Assembly: GCF_019799945.1 (NCBI RefSeq)
Contig: NZ_JABGCH010000009.1
Coordinates: forward strand, 1 to 64,000
Origin: Modestobacter marinus
Lineage (GTDB): Bacteria; Actinomycetota; Actinomycetes; Mycobacteriales; Geodermatophilaceae
Length of the DNA stretch: 64,000 bases
Direction of reading: 5' to 3'
Position 1 is the stretch's first letter, and every line of letters begins with the position of its first letter. This document shows, one piece after another, positions 60,684-64,000 of the stretch. The translations under genes were made by a program, and so were the position numbers. The notes under the pieces were generated by a model. That model had not been told where the DNA came from, did no database searches, and saw nothing but the letters and a program-made list of their open reading frames with translations.

Positions 60684-61181
60684 TCAGCTCTCGACCGACT
60701 TCTGGGCGGACTCGCCCTCGATCGTCTGCCCGGATCCCACCGCGGCCGGCGAGTCCGCGCGGCTCACGGTGATCTTGCGGGCCTTGGACTTCTCGGCGAC
60801 CGGGATGCTGACCGTCAGCACGCCGTCGTGGTAGCTGGCCTCCAGCCGGTCGGTGTCCAGGCTGCGGCCCAGGACCAGCTGACGGGTGTAGTTGCCGAAC
60901 GGCCGCTCGGCGACAGCCCACTGGGCGTTCTCGATCTGCGGGACCGAGCGCTCGGCACTGATGGTCAGCGTGGTGCCCTCGACCTGCAGGTCGATCGAGC
61001 CGGGGTCGACACCGGGCAGGTCGAAGTGGGCGACGAAGTTGTCGCCGACCCGGTAGGCGTCCATCGGCATGCCGGCGAGTGGACGGGCGGTGGTGGTCCC
61101 CCCGCGACCGGCCAGCTGGTCCAGTGCGCGGAAGGCGGCGGACGTCGCGGCGAACGGGTCGTAGGAGTTCAGCATCGCCAT
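60684..61181 (-). CDS. Hsp20/alpha-crystallin small heat-shock protein
   Basis: A 165-residue ATP-independent chaperone that holds unfolded proteins. The alpha-crystallin domain runs from about 38 to 132: FVAHFDLPGVDPGSIDLQVEGTTLTISAERS (split), RQLVLGRSLDTDRLEASYHDGVLTVSIPVAEKSKARKI, with the GVLTVSIP family signature. GGAGG precedes the ATG at 61181 by nine bases. It heads an operon with the MerR-type gene. A direct repeat upstream may be an operator. Confidence 0.93.
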   Translation of the reverse strand: MAMLNSYDPFAATSAAFRALDQLAGRGGTTTARPLAGMPMDAYRVGDNFVAHFDLPGVDPGSIDLQVEGTTLTISAERSVPQIENAQWAVAERPFGNYTRQLVLGRSLDTDRLEASYHDGVLTVSIPVAEKSKARKITVSRADSPAAVGSGQTIEGESAQKSVES

Positions 61182-61271
61182 GGCTGAGTACCTCCGGTGC
61201 TCTCTCTCGCTGGTTGTGGTTCCCGCTCCGAGGTGAACCTCTAGCGGCAACTACAGATTACCTCAGCCGGG

Positions 61272-61290
61272 CATCGAGGTAAACATCGAG
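61272..61290 (-). promoter_or_regulatory. Direct repeat upstream of hsp20, possible operator
   Basis: On the minus strand CTCGATG occurs twice, separated by TTTAC (61272-61290), in an A/T-richer promoter-like stretch about 90 bases before the hsp20 start. GAGGT half-motifs recur nearby. The site might be bound by the MerR/HspR-like product. Confidence 0.35.
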
Positions 61291-61370
61291 ACTGCAAAAA
61301 AATTCCAGCAGGCCCTGTAAGTTCCCGGCGTCCCGGACACGGCGGCGGCCCGACCGGGGAGACTGCCTGC

Positions 61371-62615
61371 ATGGACCTCCCGGCACCCGTCCCGACCGTC
61401 GAGCCGCCCGCCGCCCTGCGGGCCTGGTTCGAGCGGCTCCGCGTGGCGGTGGCGGTCGAGCTGCCCGCCGCCGTGGACCTGCGGCACACGCTGCACGCCG
61501 ACCCGCGGCGGTCGGGTGACGAGCAGGACACCGCCGACGCGGTCGTCGACGCGCTGGGGGCCGGCAGCGGCCGCCCGGTGGCCGGGACCGGCCGGGTGGT
61601 GCGGCTGCTGGACGGCGGCGGCCCGTCGGTGGCGCTGCGGGCGGAGCTCGACGGGCTGGCGCTGGACGAGGTCACCGGCGCCCCGTGGGCCGCCACCGGC
61701 GGGGTCATGCACGCCTGCGGCCACGACCTGCACCTCGCCGGGCTGGTGGCGCTCGCGCGGGCGGTGCGCCGGGTCGGTGGGCCGGCCCCGCTCGTCGGCC
61801 TGCTGCAGCCCCGCGAGGAGGGCGCTCCCTCCGGCGCCCGCGACGTGGCGAGCTCCGGCCTCCTGGCCGAGGAGGGGGTCGGGTCGGTGGTGGCCGCGCA
61901 CGTCCAGCCCCAGCTGCCCGCCGGGGTGGTCAATGCGACGCCCGGCCCGGTCAACGCCGCCGTCGAGGAGTTCACGATCACGATCACCGGGCACGGCGGC
62001 CACGGTGGCTACCCGCACACCACCGCCGACCCGGTGCTCGCCCTGTGCGCGGTGGTGCTCAGCCTGCAGCAGCTGGTCAGCCGCCGGGTCGACCCGACCG
62101 TCGGCGCCGTCCTCACCATCGGGCAGCTCGACGGCGGTGCGTCGTTCAACGTGGTGCCGGACACGGCCCGGGCCCACGGCGGGCTGCGGGTCATGCGGGA
62201 GGAGGACCGGCTCCTGCTCCTCGGGGCGCTCACCGACGTCGCCCGGCACACCGCCGCGGCGCACGGCTGCACGGCTGAGGTGCACAGCCAGTCGAACATG
62301 CCGGTGCTGGCCAACGACGCCGAGCTGGCCCGCGGCGCGGCGCCGTGGCTCGCCCGCGCCGGGATGGTGGTGGACGACAGCTTCCGGTCCTTCGGCGCGG
62401 ACGACTTCTCGCACTTCTGTGCCGAGCACCGCGGGCTGATGCTCTTCCTCGGCGTCGAGGGCGGCCCGGCCGGGCCCGACGGCCGGCGCCCCGGCCTGCA
62501 CTCGCCGCGCTTCCTCCCCGGGGACGAGGTCGTCCGGCAGGTGGCCGAGGCGCTGCTGGCCGGGTACCTGGCCGGCGCCGAGCTGCTCGGACCCGTGGCG
62601 TCCCCGCCGGGCTGA
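61371..62615 (+). CDS. M20-family amidohydrolase
   Basis: A 414-residue zinc or manganese metallohydrolase of the M20 (amidohydrolase/aminoacylase) family. Ligand motifs: ALRAELDGLAL, HACGHDLHLAG (Cys/His, about 117-127), LQPREEGAPSGA (catalytic Glu pair, about 147-156), AHVQPQLP (His) and LHSPRF near the C-terminus. It hydrolyses N-acyl amino acids, amides or related conjugates; the substrate cannot be chosen. GGGGAGA lies about nine bases before the ATG. Confidence 0.88.
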   Translation: MDLPAPVPTVEPPAALRAWFERLRVAVAVELPAAVDLRHTLHADPRRSGDEQDTADAVVDALGAGSGRPVAGTGRVVRLLDGGGPSVALRAELDGLALDEVTGAPWAATGGVMHACGHDLHLAGLVALARAVRRVGGPAPLVGLLQPREEGAPSGARDVASSGLLAEEGVGSVVAAHVQPQLPAGVVNATPGPVNAAVEEFTITITGHGGHGGYPHTTADPVLALCAVVLSLQQLVSRRVDPTVGAVLTIGQLDGGASFNVVPDTARAHGGLRVMREEDRLLLLGALTDVARHTAAAHGCTAEVHSQSNMPVLANDAELARGAAPWLARAGMVVDDSFRSFGADDFSHFCAEHRGLMLFLGVEGGPAGPDGRRPGLHSPRFLPGDEVVRQVAEALLAGYLAGAELLGPVASPPG

Positions 62616-62683
62616 CGGGGCCGGTGTCCGCGACATGCCCGGCCCAGCCGGTCGCCGGCCGGCCCGCCGCCTAGCCTGACCAG

Positions 62684-64000
62684 GTGCCGGCCCACACCCA
62701 CAGTCCTGGACCCGACACCGACGTCCCGGTCGACCCGGCCGCGGTCGCCCGACGGAGGCGCGCGGTCCGGTTGATGCTGTACCTGCTGGTCCCCGTCGCG
62801 CTGGCCACGGTGCTCGGCCTGGTCGCGCTGTGGCCGGCCGAGGAGCAGTCGGCCGCGCAGCAGGCCGCCGAGCAGTACTTCCCCCCGGGCCAGACCTACC
62901 CGCAGGCGACGGTCGTCTCGCTGGAGACCTACGACTGCTCCCAGGACGCCGGGCGGCCCCGCGAGTGCGGCACCGCGGTCATGAACGTCAGCGAGGGCGC
63001 CAGCGCGGGGGACTTCGTGCAGATCGACCTGCCCGCCGAGGTCGTCTCGGCCGGCGTCGAGATCGGCGACGAGTTCGTGCTCACCCGCGACCAGGCACTG
63101 GACGGCGGCCAGCCCAGCTACGCCTTCCAGGACTTCGCCCGCGGCACGCCGATCGTGGTGCTCGCGCTGGCCTTCGCGCTCATCGTGGGTGCGGTGGCCC
63201 GGCTGCGCGGGCTGCGTGCGCTCGTGGGCCTGGGGTTCGCCTTCGCCGTCCTGCTGCAGTTCATGCTGCCGGCCCTGCTCGACGGTGGCTCGCCGATCTG
63301 GGTGAGCCTGACCGGCTCCTCGGCGATCATGTTCGTCGTCCTGTACCTGGCGCACGGCTTCTCCGCCCGGACGACCACCGCGCTGGTCGGCACCCTCTTC
63401 GGCCTGGCGCTCAGCGCCGCGCTGGGTGCGGTCGCCGTGGCGTGGGCCCGGCTGCTCGGGTTCAGCAACGAGGAGAGCATCCAGCTCCTGCAGTTCGACC
63501 CGACGCTGGACTTCTCCGGCCTGGTGCTGGCGGCGACGGTCGTCGCCGGGCTCGGCATCCTCAACGACGTCACGATCACCCAGGCCTCGTCGGTGTGGCA
63601 GCTGCACGAGGCGGCGCCGGGCCTCGGCTGGCGGGAGCTCTACCGCCGGGGGATGGCGATCGGCCGGGACCACATCGCCTCGACGGTCTACACGATCGTC
63701 TTCGCCTACGCCGGGGCGGCGCTGCCGCTGCTGCTGCTCTTCGAGCTCTACCAGCGGCCGTTCTGGGTCGTGCTGACCGGCGCGGAGGTGGGTGAGGAGG
63801 TGATCCGCACGCTCGTCGGCGGGATCGCGCTGGTCCTCGCCGTCCCGGTGACGACGCTGGTCGGGGCGCTGGTGGCGACGGCGGCGTCGGCCGCCGGTCC
63901 CGCACCGCAGCGGCCGGTGGAGCCCGCGCCGGTCCGCCGGCGACCGGCCGAGGCGTCGGCGACGGCGACGGCGGCCCGCCCGGATCCGGCCCCGGTGTCG
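62684..64000 (+). CDS. YibE/F-family membrane protein, cut by window end
   Basis: A frame of 439 codons open to the last base, so the C-terminus is outside. A cytoplasmic N-terminus (HTHSPGPDTDVPVDP) precedes TM1 (about 30-50), an extracytoplasmic domain (AEQYFPPGQTYPQATVVSLETY...GDFVQIDLPAE) and at least six further helices with the YibE/F motifs LGILNDVTITQASSVWQL (about 288-305) and GRDHIASTVYTIVFAYAGAALPLLLLFE (split). The Ala/Pro-rich tail ends the visible part. Function is unproven; members are thought to be transport-related. GTG start at 62684. Confidence 0.88.
   Translation, partial: MPAHTHSPGPDTDVPVDPAAVARRRRAVRLMLYLLVPVALATVLGLVALWPAEEQSAAQQAAEQYFPPGQTYPQATVVSLETYDCSQDAGRPRECGTAVMNVSEGASAGDFVQIDLPAEVVSAGVEIGDEFVLTRDQALDGGQPSYAFQDFARGTPIVVLALAFALIVGAVARLRGLRALVGLGFAFAVLLQFMLPALLDGGSPIWVSLTGSSAIMFVVLYLAHGFSARTTTALVGTLFGLALSAALGAVAVAWARLLGFSNEESIQLLQFDPTLDFSGLVLAATVVAGLGILNDVTITQASSVWQLHEAAPGLGWRELYRRGMAIGRDHIASTVYTIVFAYAGAALPLLLLFELYQRPFWVVLTGAEVGEEVIRTLVGGIALVLAVPVTTLVGALVATAASAAGPAPQRPVEPAPVRRRPAEASATATAARPDPAPVS

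Overview
The window is chromosomal DNA with very high G+C (runs of G/C at third codon positions throughout), many GTG starts, GGAGG-type ribosome binding sites and ATGA/GTGA gene overlaps. It carries an actinobacterial-type 5S rRNA, an F420-dependent oxidoreductase, mycothiol-type DinB/maleylpyruvate isomerase proteins, an IdeR-type iron box, an ECF42 sigma factor with its DGPF partner and a fused CydDC. This points to an aerobic actinobacterium, most likely a relative of Geodermatophilaceae (Blastococcus, Geodermatophilus, Modestobacter). The family assignment is inference. No CRISPR array, prophage, IS element or tRNA gene was seen.

Layout. 1-11 kb: end of an rRNA operon (spacer, 5S, terminator), a DEAD-box helicase, a relic of an AfsR/SARP regulator, a membrane-anchored metallophosphoesterase, an RNA ligase RtcB interrupted by a LAGLIDADG intein, NUDIX hydrolase, phosphomannose isomerase, F420 oxidoreductase and a GlcD-type FAD oxidase. 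11-17 kb: one 1,959-residue SF1 helicase-nuclease. 17-25 kb: PRC-barrel/DUF2382 stress protein, a C4-dicarboxylate module (dctA divergent from a DcuS/DcuR-like two-component pair), a DUF899 protein, a TetR regulator and a ferritin-like protein. 25-31 kb: a conserved hypothetical, LarA-like racemase, then a three-gene minus-strand operon of a response regulator/thioredoxin-reductase-like fusion, a cyclic-nucleotide-domain histidine kinase and a UBP-type zinc finger protein. 31-40 kb: a DinB-like protein, DGPF protein with ECF42 sigma factor, ion channel, MFS exporter, SDR, LppU-like lipoprotein-type protein, thiolase and LacI regulator. 40-44 kb: a TIGR03491-type RecB nuclease-helicase followed by a gutted vsr gene, then an IdeR-box-preceded siderophore-interacting protein. 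45-51 kb: small enzymes and membrane proteins, MFS, and a minimal ethanolamine ammonia-lyase pair eutBC. 52-60 kb: cydA-cydB-cydDC (cytochrome bd and its assembly exporter), divergent from a BlaI/BlaR1-type pair. 60-64 kb: MerR-Hsp20 heat-shock pair, M20 amidohydrolase and a YibE/F membrane protein cut by the window end.

Most notable points: (1) a near-perfect palindromic repeat occurs twice, in each case just inside the 5' end of a translationally coupled gene (eutC and cydDC), read in the same frame to give the same GAEVAT(S/P)AP peptide; (2) the RtcB intein at the metal-binding NCHHN motif, with a non-canonical Gly-Asn end; (3) paired TCTAC-N5-GTAGA operators between blaI and the cytochrome bd operon, suggesting BlaI control of respiration; (4) the redox-receiver/kinase/UBP-finger operon; (5) two large helicase-nuclease fusions, one flanked by a dead vsr.
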